Of a stretch of DNA of 20,440 nt, positions 19,969-20,440 are shown piece after piece. This DNA comes from Wuchereria bancrofti (lineage: Eukaryota > Nematoda > Chromadorea > Rhabditida > Onchocercidae), in contig SSBO01000039.1 of NCBI GenBank assembly GCA_005281725.1, forward strand, positions 8,497 to 28,936, given 5' to 3'. Position numbers and translations under genes: made by a program. Positions within the stretch are counted from its first letter, which is position 1. Each line of letters starts with the position of its first letter. The notes below the pieces were generated by a model. The model saw only the letters and a list, made by a program, of their open reading frames with translations, was not told the DNA's origin and did no database searches.

Positions 19969-20440
19969 CGATTCAAAAATGAAACCTCGGTTCTCGCGGT
20001 AACCAGTAGCAACTGTGGCAATATGAGGGCTACTTCAATCGATAAATCAAAACCAGAAACGAACTCTAGGAGAAACTGCGTGTTTTGCAACAAAGAGCAC
20101 TGGGATGACCAGTGTAAAGAGTATCCTACATCGAAGCAACGATATGAGCGTTTAAAAGAGATAAACGCTTGCCTAAAATGCATGAAGCCGGATCACACGA
20201 CAAAAAACTGTGACACGAAGATCAAGCAGTGTTACCATTGCAAGGGACTGCATAAATCGGCCCTATGCAACAAACGCGAGAGTAATGACCAAATAAGCTG
20301 TTCCAGTAAAGAGGAACCTGTGTATGCAGTTAATGGCGTAACTTGCCAAAAAGAGTCACGAAACAGGAAAGTCTTTCTTATGTGCCAAGAAATTGAAGTA
20401 GTCAATCCGGAAGTACCAGAGTTGAAAGCAAGGGCACTAG
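19969..20440 (+). mobile_element. BEL/Pao retrotransposon gag fragment, open to window end
   Basis: One uninterrupted frame of 157 codons from the gap to the window edge, with no start or stop seen. It carries three zinc knuckles: CX2CX3HX4C (20077-20115), CX2CX4HX4C (20170-20211) and CX2CX3HX4C (20230-20268). A linker follows, leading toward the protease domain that the first copy shows. Knuckles of this kind bind the element's RNA during particle assembly. From 20142 it matches 19595-19898 at about 98% identity outside two indels. The intact frame marks this as the better preserved copy. It may continue into protease, reverse transcriptase and integrase beyond the window. Confidence 0.85.

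Noticed and set aside
1..20440. Tandem segmental duplications as a biological feature
   Set aside because: Every exact duplication is flush with an N and none is found away from a gap, which is an assembly signature.
1..20440. CRISPR arrays, rRNA, tRNA, bacterial operons or phage genes
   Set aside because: No spaced short-repeat array, cloverleaf or bacterial-style gene order was seen. The splice signals and protein families are animal.

Overview
The window looks like nuclear DNA from a nematode, most likely a clade III/filarial species. It is very AT-rich, has small exons with GT..TTTTCAG-type introns, carries a possible trans-splice acceptor just upstream of a start codon, and ends in BEL/Pao-type retroelement sequence. 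No bacterial gene organisation, rRNA, tRNA or CRISPR array was seen. The organism call is an inference.

The dominant structural fact is in the assembly. At three single-N gaps (1957, 3669, 17601) and one N-AG-N gap (8833-8836), the sequence after the gap repeats the sequence before it. Each repeat runs flush to the gap, keeps a constant offset and shows no difference that I found. This is what unmerged overlapping contigs look like. If the copies are collapsed, the 20.4 kb shrinks to about 14.4 kb.

Layout. 1-4700: AT-rich DNA with one unidentified open frame and a CT-rich tract. 4708-5958, + strand: three exons of a leucine-rich-repeat gene that resembles the C-terminal part of Rab geranylgeranyltransferase alpha. 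Its first exon is broken by two shifts at short A runs and is also present as a redundant copy at 3057-3292. 6487-6550: a decayed second copy of the third exon. 7321-7397 (copy 9387-9463): an orphan exon. 10968-11707, + strand: a two-exon gene for a 61-residue single-pass membrane protein. 13310-14096, - strand: the first two exons of NAA50 (N-alpha-acetyltransferase 50), the clearest gene here, whose acetyl-CoA-binding exon is not visible. 15210-17524, - strand: six exon-like blocks of an unidentified, acidic, serine-rich protein; four of them recur at 17904-19231. 19595-20440, + strand: two near-identical pieces of a BEL/Pao gag-protease region, the first with a frame break at an A run.

No operon or novel multi-gene system is evident. 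The most useful points for a second look are the assembly overlaps, the frame breaks that recur across several genes (base errors or true decay), the small membrane protein, and the missing part of NAA50.
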